38,020 nt of DNA. It comes from Planctomycetota bacterium. Lineage in GTDB: Bacteria > Planctomycetota > Brocadiia > Brocadiales > Brocadiaceae. The DNA is taken from NCBI GenBank assembly GCA_023261485.1, contig JAHFOY010000009.1, positions 1 through 38,020 of the forward strand. The letters run 5' to 3'. Of the stretch, positions 25,766 through 33,804 are shown in pieces (positions within the stretch are counted from its first letter, which is position 1; each line of letters starts with the position of its first letter). Both the position numbers and the translations under genes were made by a program. The notes under the pieces were generated by a model. The model was not told the DNA's origin. It searched no databases and saw only the letters and a program-made list of their open reading frames with translations.

Positions 25766-26846
25766 CATGAAAAATCAGTTTTTACCCAAATATGTCGTAC
25801 CTCCTGGCGAAACGCTTTTGGAAACAATTGAAGCGATCGGCATGTCACAAGCAGAACTTGCTGAACGCACTGGCAGACCCAAAAAAACCATTAACGAGAT
25901 TATTAAAGGAAAGGCATCAATTACCCCAGATACAGCATTACAGCTAGAACGCGTTCTTGGTATACCCGCTAGTTTTTGGAATAATCTGGAACGGAACTAT
26001 CAAGAGACTCTGGCTCGACTCAGTGAGGAAGAACGCTTGCAAAAACAAACAAACTGGCTTGATGAATTACCACTCAATGCAATGATTAAGCTGAATTGGA
26101 TCAAATCTTACAAAAATAGGGTGCAACAACTTCAGGAAGTTTTGAATTTCTTTAGTGTTGCTTCGTTAGAAAGATGGAGAGAAAAATGGATTGGTTCCCA
26201 GGTTTCATTTCGTAAATCTCATGTCTTTCAGAGCCATCCTAGTGCATTAGCTTCGTGGTTGCGGAAAGGTGAGTTGGAAGCGCAAAAAATAGATTGTAAG
26301 CCTTTTAATGAAAACCAGTTTAGAAATGCCCTTAGCCAGATTCGTGACCTTACAACTCATCCACCAGAAACGTTTCAACCAGAAACCGTTCGTCTATGTG
26401 CTGAATCGGGCGTTGCCATTACTTTTATACCAGAACTTCCCCAAATAAGGGTAAAGGGCGCAACGTGGTGGTTAAACCCTCAAAAAGCAGTCATTCAACT
26501 GAGCCTTCGCTATAAAAGTGATGATCAATTGTGGTTCAGCTTCTTTCACGAAGCAGGGCATATCCTTTTGCATGGCAAAAAGGAAGTGTTTATTGAGGGA
26601 GACGATAAAAACTCCAAAGAAGATGAGGCTGACAAGTTTGCCTCTGATTTTCTGATTCCACCGAAACAGTACAGGGAGTTTATACAGTCCGGAAGATGTA
26701 GCCAGGCAGTTATACAGAAGTTTGCTACTGACATCGGTATAGCTCCGGGTATAGTTGTAGGCAGACTTCAGTATGAGCACAAAATTAATTATAGTTTTTG
26801 TAATGACCTTAAGAAACGGTTTGCATGGAGAAAAGCCGGTAAGTAA
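25755..26846 (+). CDS. higA: HigA-type antitoxin with XRE helix-turn-helix and ImmA/IrrE metallopeptidase domain
   Basis: 363 residues from the ATG at 25755, which follows a GGAGG about eight bases upstream; the frame is open slightly further up. The XRE helix-turn-helix (about 25-75, MSQAELAERTGRPKKTINEIIKG) binds DNA. Residues about 255-315 form an ImmA/IrrE zinc-peptidase domain with HEAGHILLHG and a downstream EDEADKFASDFLIP. Fused HTH-ImmA antitoxins neutralise the partner toxin and repress the operon; the protease part may relieve repression under stress. Overlap with the toxin gene supports a functional pair. Confidence 0.88.
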   Translation: MISDMKNQFLPKYVVPPGETLLETIEAIGMSQAELAERTGRPKKTINEIIKGKASITPDTALQLERVLGIPASFWNNLERNYQETLARLSEEERLQKQTNWLDELPLNAMIKLNWIKSYKNRVQQLQEVLNFFSVASLERWREKWIGSQVSFRKSHVFQSHPSALASWLRKGELEAQKIDCKPFNENQFRNALSQIRDLTTHPPETFQPETVRLCAESGVAITFIPELPQIRVKGATWWLNPQKAVIQLSLRYKSDDQLWFSFFHEAGHILLHGKKEVFIEGDDKNSKEDEADKFASDFLIPPKQYREFIQSGRCSQAVIQKFATDIGIAPGIVVGRLQYEHKINYSFCNDLKKRFAWRKAGK

Positions 26847-26865
26847 GGATAAAGCAAGAAAAGCT

Positions 26866-28512
26866 ATGCCGTCAAAAATAAAGATTGGAAGAAATAATGT
26901 CTGTACTTGCGGAAGTGGTAAAAAGTTCAAAAAATGCTGTGGCGGAATATCCGTTAAGCAGACGGAACCGGATATAATATATAGCGAAATAAAGAAGAAG
27001 TTTGAGGAAATGCAGGCTCTTCAGCGGCAGCGCGAACTGCAACAGGGACTTGGACGCCCTATAATATCTTTGTTGCATAAGGGATACCGGATTGTTGCTG
27101 TTGGAAAAAGGCTATATTGGTCCAAAGAATGGAAGACCTTTCATGATTTCCTGATGTATTACATCAAAGATGTACTAGGCAGCGGTTGGGGAAATGTTGA
27201 GATATCAAAGCCCTTTGATGACCGTCATCCGATTCTCCAGTGGTATCATAAAGTCTGCTTATATCAGCAGGGAACTATCGAGAAACCAGGGGAAATATAC
27301 AATGCACCCATGATTGGTGCAGTAGCTGCATATATGGGACTTGCATACAACCTCTATTTGCTCGCCCATAATATTAAGATTCAGGCGAGACTTATTGAGC
27401 GACTTAAAGATAAGGGACAGTTCATCGGTGCCTATTACGAAACCTATGTGGCGGCGGCGTGCATCAAGGCTGGGTTTGATCTCGAGTTCGAGAATGAGAA
27501 TGATGTATCCAGAACACACTGTGAGTTTACCGCGACCTGCAGAAAGACGGGGAACAAGTATTCTGTAGAAGCGAAGTCACGGCAAGCTGGTAAAGGACAC
27601 GCAATAATAAGGAATCAGCTTTATAATGCTCTAAAGAAAGAGGCTAACCACAAAAGAGTAGTCTTCATTGATGTTAATGTACCAGATGATGGGGACAAGG
27701 AAAAAAACATTAAATGGTTGAGGGAGTCGCTTAAAAGCCTCCGCCACAATGAGGGAATGTTGATGATTAAAGGTAATCCGGCTCCTGAAGCGTATGTTTT
27801 CGTAACCAATCATCCATGCCATTATAACCTTAACTCAACTCATTATGGCTGGGCTGTACTATCAGAGGGCTTCAAGATACCCGATTTCAAGGTGGATACA
27901 GAATACTCGAATATTCGAGATGCTTTACGTTCACGCGAAAGACACGCTGATATGGAGCAACTTATAAAATCCATGAAGGATCATTATGAAATACCCTCTA
28001 CATTTGACGGAGAGATACCGGAGTTTGCTTTTAATAAAAAAATATCAAGACTTAGGATCGGTCAGAGATATGTAATACCCTCGAAGGATGGAACGGAAGT
28101 GGTAGGGGAACTGACAACTGCCTGGATTTCAGAACCAGATAAAATGGTTTATGGTGCTTATAGGCTTATGGACGGCAGATCAATCATGGCTACCAGTCCT
28201 CTGACTGATGAAGAGTTCTCGGCGTACAAGAGGCACCCTGATACTTTCTTTGGCGTTTATATAAAGCAGGGTAAAGAAGCCAAGAGTCCTTTAGAATTGT
28301 TCGATTTCTTCCACGATGGTTATCGGCACACTCCAAAGGAACGACTCTTGGAATTAATGAAAGAGCATACAGATTATGAAAGTCTGAAAAAGGAGCAACA
28401 GAAAGAACTCGCAATAATATATTGTGAGAGGTTGGTTTATTCTGTGATGAGTGAGCAGAAGGGAGGGGGGGACAAAGAGGTCGAATCCTTTAAATTGACA
28501 AATTATATTTGA
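26866..28512 (+). CDS. SEC-C motif protein with possible PD-(D/E)XK nuclease core
   Basis: 548 residues from the ATG at 26866; the frame continues upstream but overlaps higA. An N-terminal SEC-C zinc motif is seen (CTCGSGKKFKKCC, residues 13-25). Residues about 188-275 look like a PD-(D/E)XK core: Glu192 in a helix (AYYETYVAAACI), Glu220 in the THCEFTA strand, Glu235-x-Lys237 in SVEAKSR, then KRVVFIDVNVP. The C-terminal half (from about 390) is unrecognised. The last ten residues are encoded inside a repeat (28481-28560) that recurs at 29304, so the natural end may have been replaced. Neighbours suggest defence or stress, not protein secretion. Function unknown. Confidence 0.75.
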   Translation: MPSKIKIGRNNVCTCGSGKKFKKCCGGISVKQTEPDIIYSEIKKKFEEMQALQRQRELQQGLGRPIISLLHKGYRIVAVGKRLYWSKEWKTFHDFLMYYIKDVLGSGWGNVEISKPFDDRHPILQWYHKVCLYQQGTIEKPGEIYNAPMIGAVAAYMGLAYNLYLLAHNIKIQARLIERLKDKGQFIGAYYETYVAAACIKAGFDLEFENENDVSRTHCEFTATCRKTGNKYSVEAKSRQAGKGHAIIRNQLYNALKKEANHKRVVFIDVNVPDDGDKEKNIKWLRESLKSLRHNEGMLMIKGNPAPEAYVFVTNHPCHYNLNSTHYGWAVLSEGFKIPDFKVDTEYSNIRDALRSRERHADMEQLIKSMKDHYEIPSTFDGEIPEFAFNKKISRLRIGQRYVIPSKDGTEVVGELTTAWISEPDKMVYGAYRLMDGRSIMATSPLTDEEFSAYKRHPDTFFGVYIKQGKEAKSPLELFDFFHDGYRHTPKERLLELMKEHTDYESLKKEQQKELAIIYCERLVYSVMSEQKGGGDKEVESFKLTNYI

Positions 28513-28560
28513 ATGGAAATGTTCAAAGATACATCTTTGCCATTACGAAAGACGCGGATT
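28481..28560. repeat. Direct repeat unit, copy 1 (intergenic mosaic)
   Basis: About 80 bases, beginning TCGAATCCTTTAAATTGAC, closely matched by 29304-29404. It encodes the last residues of the SEC-C protein (ESFKLTNYI, stop) and continues through GTTCAAAGATACATCTTT to ATTACGAAAGACGCGGATT. Compared with copy 2 it lacks about 20 bases. Confidence 0.8.
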
Positions 28561-28580
28561 CTTGAAAAACATTGATAATC

Positions 28581-28676
28581 AAGCCAAAGTCCATGATTTG
28601 GGAAAAGCACATTGACCAGCTTGTCTATAAATTCTATGGATTGACAGAGGATGAGATTGCGATTGTAGAGGGCTAA
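28581..28676 (+). pseudogene. Remnant B: methyltransferase C-terminal tail
   Basis: In-frame codons ending HIDQLVYKFYGLTEDEI and a TAA at 28674-28676, with no start and no upstream body. Homologous to remnants A, C and D. The antitoxin gene begins 30 bases later. Confidence 0.65.
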
Positions 28677-28706
28677 ATTGTAAGATTATAAAGGGAGGTT
28701 AAAGGT

Positions 28707-28934
28707 ATGAATAAAAGTATTGAAAGAATAATATCTGATCCGAAGATATGCAGTGGCAAACCGTGTATTAAGGGAACCAGAATCCCTGTGCATATTATAC
28801 TCGATCTTCTTGCTGCAGGAGAGAGTTTTGAAGGAATTAAAAAGGCGTATCCAAATATTACCGACGAAGACATCAGGGCATGTCTGCTATATGCCTCTAT
28901 TCTTGCCGATGAAGAAGCAGGGGTTATAGCGTGA
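28707..28934 (+). CDS. DUF433 antitoxin-like protein
   Basis: 75 residues. GGGAGGTTAAAGG precedes the ATG. The DUF433 signature is clear: ISDPKICSGKPCIKGTRIPVH, then LLAAGES and YPNITDEDIRACLLYA. These small winged-helix proteins are the DNA-binding antitoxins of PIN-like DUF5615 toxins. The stop overlaps the next start (GTGA), which ties the two together. Confidence 0.92.
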   Translation: MNKSIERIISDPKICSGKPCIKGTRIPVHIILDLLAAGESFEGIKKAYPNITDEDIRACLLYASILADEEAGVIA

Positions 28935-29299
28935 AGATTTTTGCCAATGAAAACCTCTTTGAGCCAATTATTGATTATTTAAGGGCTCTTGGGAATAATG
29001 TGCTGAGTATCAGGGACTGTGGTCTTTCCGGTATTTCTGATGATGAGGTATATGAGAAGGCGTGCAAGGAAAACATGGTCATTATTACCATGGATAAAGA
29101 TTTTGCGAGAATATTCAGATTTCCTCCAGAAAGATGCGGAGGAATTGTTGTCACTAAAATATATAAAAGACCTATTGATGAGACACTCACGATATTCAAA
29201 AAATATTATCAGTCTATCAAGGCGGAAGATATAAAAGGGAATCTGATTATTATTACCCCGGAAGGCATACGGATAAAAAGGTCATCAAAAAATATCTAA
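28931..29299 (+). CDS. DUF5615 PIN-like toxin
   Basis: 122 residues, GTG start overlapping the antitoxin stop by four bases. It has a PIN-like nuclease fold: acidic residues in FANENLFEPIIDYLR, SDDEVYEKA and ITMDKDFARI match the family's metal-binding pattern. The canonical first Asp (usually FLIDENL or similar) is Asn6 here (FANENL), leaving Glu7. Predicted RNase toxin of a type II module with the DUF433 protein. Confidence 0.9.
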   Translation: MKIFANENLFEPIIDYLRALGNNVLSIRDCGLSGISDDEVYEKACKENMVIITMDKDFARIFRFPPERCGGIVVTKIYKRPIDETLTIFKKYYQSIKAEDIKGNLIIITPEGIRIKRSSKNI

Positions 29300-29303
29300 G
29301 TGC

Positions 29304-29404
29304 TCGAATCTTTCAAATTGACAAATTATATTTAAAGGGAAAAGTTCAAAGATGCATCTTTTCCCCACTTCCGTGAGGACGGGGCCATTACGAAAGACGC
29401 GGAT
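29304..29404. repeat. Direct repeat unit, copy 2 (intergenic mosaic)
   Basis: Matches 28481-28560 over its length but holds an extra segment of about 20 bases (CCCCACTTCCGTGAGGACGG). It also encodes ESFKLTNYI and a stop, here as an orphan tail after the toxin gene. A further in-frame stretch, FPHFREDGAITKDADYLPR, continues to a stop just beyond. I do not recognise that fragment. Confidence 0.8.
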
Positions 29405-29441
29405 TACTTGCCCCGTTAGATATGCAAGTCCGTTATTTAAT

Positions 29442-29516
29442 GGGGTTGACCAGCTTGTCTATAAACCCTATGGATTGACAGAGGATGAGGTTGCGATAAT
29501 TGAAGGGAGGGAATGA
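29442..29516 (+). pseudogene. Remnant C: methyltransferase C-terminal tail
   Basis: In-frame codons reading DQLVYKPYGLTEDEVAI, then EGRE and a TGA at 29514-29516. The stop is one base before the ATG at 29518, and its last codons supply the GGGAGG ribosome-binding site of the next gene. Confidence 0.65.
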
Positions 29517-29517
29517 A

Positions 29518-30537
29518 ATGTCAGCCATAGTAACCGTCGAATATAAGACATTTTTTAAACAGATAACAGAACGCATATATAAAGCCCGGTATGACGCCCT
29601 TAAAGCTGTAAATAAGGAGCTTATAAATCTTTATTGGGACATAGGAAAATCAATAGTGGTAAAGCAGGAAAAGCTCGGCTGGGGCAAGGCCATTGTGGAA
29701 ACCCTGGCAAAAGACCTGCAAAAAGAGTTTCCGGGGATACAGGGATTTTCCAGCGCCAATCTCTGGAGAATGCGAAATTTCTATCTTGCCTATAACAAAA
29801 ACGAAAAACTCGCACCAATGGTGCGAGAAATTAGCTGGACGAAAAATATCATCATTCTGGAACAGTGCAAAGACGACATCAGGCGGGAGTTTTACCTTAG
29901 GACAACAAAGAAATTTGGCTGGACAAAAGATGTCCTGATAAACCAACTTGAAGCGGGTGCGTTCGAGCGCTATATGGCAAATCAGACCAACTTTGATAAA
30001 GCCGTGCCGGAGAAATACCGCCATCAGGCAAAGCTGGCGGTCAAGGATGAATACTCCTTCGATTTCCTGGAGCTTGGCGAAGAACATTCGGAAAAAGAAC
30101 TCGAACTGGCGCTTTTGGAAAATGTGAGGAAGTTCCTGATAGAGATGGGCGGCTACTTTACCTTTGTGGGCAATCAATACCGGCTGGAGATAGAAGGGCA
30201 GGAGTTTTTTATTGATTTGGTGTTGTATCACCGGCAACTACGGTGCCTTGTAGCAATAGAATTAAAGGTAGGCGCGTTCAAGCCTGAATATGCCGGCAAG
30301 ATGCAGTTTTATCTTTCCGTCCTTAATGACAAAACAAAACTTTCTGATGAGAACCCTTCAATCGGCATTATATTGTGCAAAGACAAAAACCGTACCATTG
30401 TCGAGTATGCATTGAAGGATACGAAAAAGCCGATAGGCGTATCTGCCTACAGGTTGACGGAGAAGTTGCCTCGTGAACTAAAAAAATATCTGCCATCTCC
30501 TGAAGAGATGATAGAAAGAATAAAGTATTTGGAATAA
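29518..30537 (+). CDS. YhcG-like DUF1016 nuclease-domain protein
   Basis: 339 residues from the ATG at 29518, behind GGGAGGG. The N-terminal DUF1016 helical domain (about 10-170) has NLYWDIGKSIV, GFSSANLWRMRNFY and SWTKNIIIL. The C-terminal PD-(D/E)XK domain (about 195-325) has Asp233 in FFIDLVLYHR and Glu248-x-Lys250 in VAIELKVG. Such proteins often sit in restriction-modification or defence loci and are predicted to cut DNA. The adjacent methyltransferase remnant fits that setting. Catalytic residues look intact. Confidence 0.92.
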   Translation: MSAIVTVEYKTFFKQITERIYKARYDALKAVNKELINLYWDIGKSIVVKQEKLGWGKAIVETLAKDLQKEFPGIQGFSSANLWRMRNFYLAYNKNEKLAPMVREISWTKNIIILEQCKDDIRREFYLRTTKKFGWTKDVLINQLEAGAFERYMANQTNFDKAVPEKYRHQAKLAVKDEYSFDFLELGEEHSEKELELALLENVRKFLIEMGGYFTFVGNQYRLEIEGQEFFIDLVLYHRQLRCLVAIELKVGAFKPEYAGKMQFYLSVLNDKTKLSDENPSIGIILCKDKNRTIVEYALKDTKKPIGVSAYRLTEKLPRELKKYLPSPEEMIERIKYLE

Positions 30538-30593
30538 CAATGACACAAGTAATCATCCTCGTCTACCAAATTCTCGGCGCAAAAGAGCAACAA

Positions 30594-30625
30594 CCCCCTT
30601 TATCCCCTTTTTTTAAGGGGGATTT
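30594..30625. repeat. CCCCCTT...AAGGGGG hairpin, right edge of island
   Basis: Arms at 30594-30600 and 30615-30621 around a T-rich loop. Related to the element at 25237-25261 by the shared run AAGGGGGATTTGACAC. May terminate the YhcG-like transcript. Confidence 0.6.
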
Positions 30626-30703
30626 GACACAGACAAGTTGGCGTTGGAAAGACAGATTGACCAGATGGTTTACAAACTCTACGACCTCACTCCTTGTCCA
30701 TAA
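30626..30703 (+). pseudogene. Remnant D: methyltransferase C-terminal tail, frameshifted or substituted end
   Basis: In-frame codons LERQIDQMVYKLY match remnant A almost exactly, then depart (DLTPCP) to a TAA at 30701-30703. No start or body. DNA identity with 25251-25320 is high, so A and D are the closer pair. Confidence 0.65.
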
Positions 30704-30727
30704 CGTTAAAAACTTCGTAAATCGCTT

Positions 30728-31891
30728 TTAGAATCTGTATAATTCCGTGCATCGGTAACACACGGGGTATAGCTTGTTTTTCTTGGTAACGCTCCTGAAT
30801 CTCAGGTATTTTTGATTATTCCAGATACTTTTAAAGGAATTCTCCTTGACATTTCCAGCCACGTAGTTGAGCGATTGACAAGGTCTCACCGACCCGTCGG
30901 GAAAGATGTATGCCACCATCCAGGGACTTATGCACCGATGTTTGTAACTGGAAGGTTTAAAATTAAAATCTGTGTAATATTGGCGGATTTCTGCTTCGGT
31001 CAGGTTTGGGTAAAAATGGATAAGAGTCCGACTGACTCTTTTTTTTACGTTGCTTATAATTTTGATTAATTGTTCGACGTTGATATTGGGTAGTGTTTCT
31101 CTAACAAACCCACGCCAGTCCAGACAGGTAGTGTTAAACAAGTGCGTAAACATTTCGTTATGGTGGGCGTATGTTTGCTGATTGAGGAATATCAGGTGGT
31201 GGAAGGTTGTAGAGCTTGCCAGAATGTCTTCTGCAACGTCCACGATCTTGTCCAGGTGCAGGTAGTTTGTCTCAAAGATGGTGCTGGAGATGTTAATGAG
31301 AGGGGCAAGACACCCCTTCTTTCCCTTCCATGTATTTATGGCCTTTAGCCCTTTGTAAGCCTTGTCAAAGATTCCAGCGGATCCCCGTATCTTATCGTGG
31401 ATTTCACGAGGGCCATCTAACGAGAATATAATTTCATTCACGCCCAGACTGACTATTTCTTCTGCATTTTTTTCCAGCAGCATGCCATTGGTAATAATAT
31501 TGCACCTGAGACCTGCCTCTTTAATATGACGAACTAATGCAGCCCATTCCTTGTAAAGGAGCGGTTCACCGCCAAAAAGGGTAATGTTGGGTCCATAAAA
31601 CTTTACCTCGTCAATGATGGACTTTAATTCATCTACGGTAAGTTCTGACTTCAGTGTCTCTAAGGGTAATTCTCGTGAAGAACCTGCAATTCCCCACTGT
31701 CCGCACATGGAACATTGTAGATTGCATCGGTACGTAAGGAACAATGAAATAGTTTCCGGATACGAACTGAACCCGTCCTTAAAGTGATAATTCAGGAATG
31801 ACCTTGCCCGCTGCCCGAATGCCTTCATGGCGTAACGGGGCTGGCCTATGGCCTTCTTAACGGCCCGGACAAGATTTCTTCTTGGTATCAT
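30728..31891 (-). CDS. Radical SAM protein with SPASM-like C-terminus
   Basis: 387 residues. The SAM [4Fe-4S] motif is C56-x3-C60-x2-C63 (TYRCNLQCSMCGQ), followed by the GGEPLLYKEW glycine-rich strand. The C-terminal region has CISPWMVAYIFPDGSVRPCQS and CYRC, a SPASM/Twitch-like second cluster site. Such enzymes modify peptides, sugars or lipid head groups by radical chemistry. It is the last gene of a minus-strand set with an aminotransferase, a methyltransferase and a GT4 enzyme, so a glycan or lipid substrate is more likely than a peptide. Substrate unknown. No clear ribosome-binding site. Confidence 0.88.
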   Translation of the reverse strand: MIPRRNLVRAVKKAIGQPRYAMKAFGQRARSFLNYHFKDGFSSYPETISLFLTYRCNLQCSMCGQWGIAGSSRELPLETLKSELTVDELKSIIDEVKFYGPNITLFGGEPLLYKEWAALVRHIKEAGLRCNIITNGMLLEKNAEEIVSLGVNEIIFSLDGPREIHDKIRGSAGIFDKAYKGLKAINTWKGKKGCLAPLINISSTIFETNYLHLDKIVDVAEDILASSTTFHHLIFLNQQTYAHHNEMFTHLFNTTCLDWRGFVRETLPNINVEQLIKIISNVKKRVSRTLIHFYPNLTEAEIRQYYTDFNFKPSSYKHRCISPWMVAYIFPDGSVRPCQSLNYVAGNVKENSFKSIWNNQKYLRFRSVTKKNKLYPVCYRCTELYRF

Positions 31892-31955
31892 ACTATAGTA
31901 AAAAATTCTTATTGATTTGATTTTTTGAAAAAAGCAATGCGTGAATGGTATTCAT

Positions 31956-31986
31956 TGTAGGGGCGGGTTTCAAACCTGCCCCTACA
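31956..31986. repeat. REP-like palindrome over the aminotransferase stop codon
   Basis: Arms GTAGGGGCGGGTTT (31957-31970) and AAACCTGCCCCTAC (31972-31985) with one base between and one G-T pair. The stop codon of the minus-strand gene ending at 31982 lies inside the right arm. Such GTAGGGGC palindromes are commonly dispersed between genes in bacterial genomes. Confidence 0.8.
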
Positions 31987-33172
31987 CAGCCAAACTCTCC
32001 TTTATAATGTTTACAACCCTCGACAATTTTTCAATATTCATCATTGGGTGTGTGGGGATCAGCAGCAACCGTCTTGAAAAATAAGTAGCATTGGGAAAAG
32101 GGTCGTTATTTAAGTCATACCCCAAATTATATACCCGATGAATCGGGTCAGGATACAGTTTTGTGCTCTCGATACCACTACCATTAATTTTTTCAAAACA
32201 AATTTCCTTAACGTTTTCATCGTCAAACATAATGGGAAATTGATTGAATACGGGGACTGTATGCGGAATCAGTTCTGGAAGCTTGATTCCTTTCAAGTGT
32301 GCCAGCATGTCAAATAAGAACATGCCGTGGTCGTACCGTTTGTTTAAAATCTTTGAGGCTTGTTCGAACAAGGCGCATCCAACACCTGCCTGAAACTTTG
32401 TATATGCGAAACTGTCGAAATCGGTATGCAATGTAGTATATTTCAATTTGGATATGAGGTCGTTGAATATTGTATAAAAGAGTGGACGCACAGCAAGGGC
32501 CAATGCTATTAATTTCGCTGCGATTTTTAATTTCGAAACGAATCCCAGTTTTGGCAATGAGGCACATTCTGTTTTGATTGCTGCTGCTATGTCTTCACTG
32601 TCTGTGACAATACATCCACCACTCAGGGTAGAAAGATTTTTCCCACGGTTAAAGCTGTAAAAGCCCGCCTCTCCAAAGGTGCCGGTTGGATGGTTCTGTA
32701 TAGTTGTGCCCAGTGAAGAAGCGGCATCCTCCACGACAAATAAAGAATGTTGTTGTGCTATCTTTGCCACGTCTTCCGTATTCATCGGCAGGCCAAACAT
32801 GTGTACCGGAACGATGCAAAGGGTATTTTTATTTATGCATCTCTCAATAGATTGTATGTCCATGTTGAAGGTTTTTAAAGAAATGTCACATAATATCGGC
32901 TTTAATCCGGTTTTCCTGATAGGCAGAATCAGGGAAGGGGCTGTATAAGCTGGGAGGATGACCTCTGTTTTCCTCGATATAGTTTTTAATGCCTTTAAGA
33001 TAACGTAAAATGCGGTAGTGCCGGAGTTGGTAAAATAGCAGTACTTTTTATTTGTATATGTCTTTATTACCGATTCAAAGGTTTTCGTGGATTGATTGAA
33101 AGAGGACGTGAGTCCTTGCGCTATGTCTGTAAATGAAACAGGTGTGCCTGCCGAGGGGATTAATAATTTCAT
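31982..33172 (-). CDS. DegT/DnrJ/EryC1/StrS-family aminotransferase
   Basis: 396 residues. PLP-dependent sugar aminotransferase family: ILPAYTAPS, VVEDAASSLGT (Asp149 binds the PLP nitrogen) and FYSFNRGKNLSTLSGG, where Lys178 is the probable Schiff-base lysine. These enzymes aminate keto-sugars for surface polysaccharides or antibiotics. The start overlaps the upstream methyltransferase stop by four bases (ATGA). The stop is in a palindromic repeat. Confidence 0.92.
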   Translation of the reverse strand: MKLLIPSAGTPVSFTDIAQGLTSSFNQSTKTFESVIKTYTNKKYCYFTNSGTTAFYVILKALKTISRKTEVILPAYTAPSLILPIRKTGLKPILCDISLKTFNMDIQSIERCINKNTLCIVPVHMFGLPMNTEDVAKIAQQHSLFVVEDAASSLGTTIQNHPTGTFGEAGFYSFNRGKNLSTLSGGCIVTDSEDIAAAIKTECASLPKLGFVSKLKIAAKLIALALAVRPLFYTIFNDLISKLKYTTLHTDFDSFAYTKFQAGVGCALFEQASKILNKRYDHGMFLFDMLAHLKGIKLPELIPHTVPVFNQFPIMFDDENVKEICFEKINGSGIESTKLYPDPIHRVYNLGYDLNNDPFPNATYFSRRLLLIPTHPMMNIEKLSRVVNIIKESLAV

Positions 33173-33804
33173 GACTGTTGTTTCCTTCCCGCTTCTATCA
33201 AAAATGCCTTTGCAATAAACTCAACGGGGCAACCGATAGGCAATATTTTTGTACAATGGAATTTGTGACGTTCAAAAATATCGGAAATATCCTCAATCCT
33301 GTAAGCCCTTACCGGGAAATTGTGTTTTCTTGAATACGCCCAATATTTTAAGCGGATATATGGATTGGATCGATTGCGTACTTCTACTAGAATCTTTCCG
33401 TTGGGTTTGCATATTCGCATGAGTTCCGCCAGGAGCGCTTCAATGATATCTAGAGATGCCATGTTTAGCAAAGTGTTAACGCAGATAACTCGATCAAAAG
33501 TTTCAGACTTAAAAGGCAGTTGAAAGGCATTTCCGTAAATGAGGGAGACCCCTTTGATGGAATTGTCCTGGAAAATCTTTTTTGCCTCTTGTAATAGTTC
33601 GGCAGATTTGTCAATACCCACCAGTTGTCTTTTTACGGAGGATTTCTCTTTGCTATGTAGGAAAAATAGGCCGTTTCCACAGCACACGTCGAGGATTGAT
33701 TCATAGTCTCCGCACAGTTTCCATGCCTTATTGCGCACCGCAGTTGTGATGTTGCCGAGAAACGCCTTCTTATGTGAAACGCCTGAAATATTCATAATAT
33801 ACAT
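33169..33804 (-). CDS. Class I SAM-dependent methyltransferase
   Basis: 211 residues. SAM-binding motif I is ILDVCCGNGLFF, followed by VGIDKSAELLQEA, IYGNAFQLPFKSETFDRVICVNTL and LMRICKPNGKILVEVRN, the standard methyltransferase-11 order. The start may be 33804 or, three codons later, 33795, where the ATG would overlap the stop of the upstream glycosyltransferase gene by four bases. Substrate is probably a small molecule or glycan intermediate of the same operon. Confidence 0.9.
   Translation of the reverse strand: MYIMNISGVSHKKAFLGNITTAVRNKAWKLCGDYESILDVCCGNGLFFLHSKEKSSVKRQLVGIDKSAELLQEAKKIFQDNSIKGVSLIYGNAFQLPFKSETFDRVICVNTLLNMASLDIIEALLAELMRICKPNGKILVEVRNRSNPYIRLKYWAYSRKHNFPVRAYRIEDISDIFERHKFHCTKILPIGCPVEFIAKAFLIEAGRKQQS

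Noticed and set aside
28495-28500. TTGACA as a -35 box (also at 29318-29323)
   Set aside because: No -10 box at 16-18 bases. The hexamer belongs to the repeat and encodes part of ESFKLTNYI in both copies.
25219-30727. CRISPR array or integron
   Set aside because: The repeats are too few, too long and unevenly spaced for CRISPR, and I see no integrase or attC-like folded site in the window.
30540-30731. Short plus-strand frame after the YhcG-like gene
   Set aside because: It reads through the hairpin repeat and remnant D in another frame and has no similarity or ribosome-binding site.
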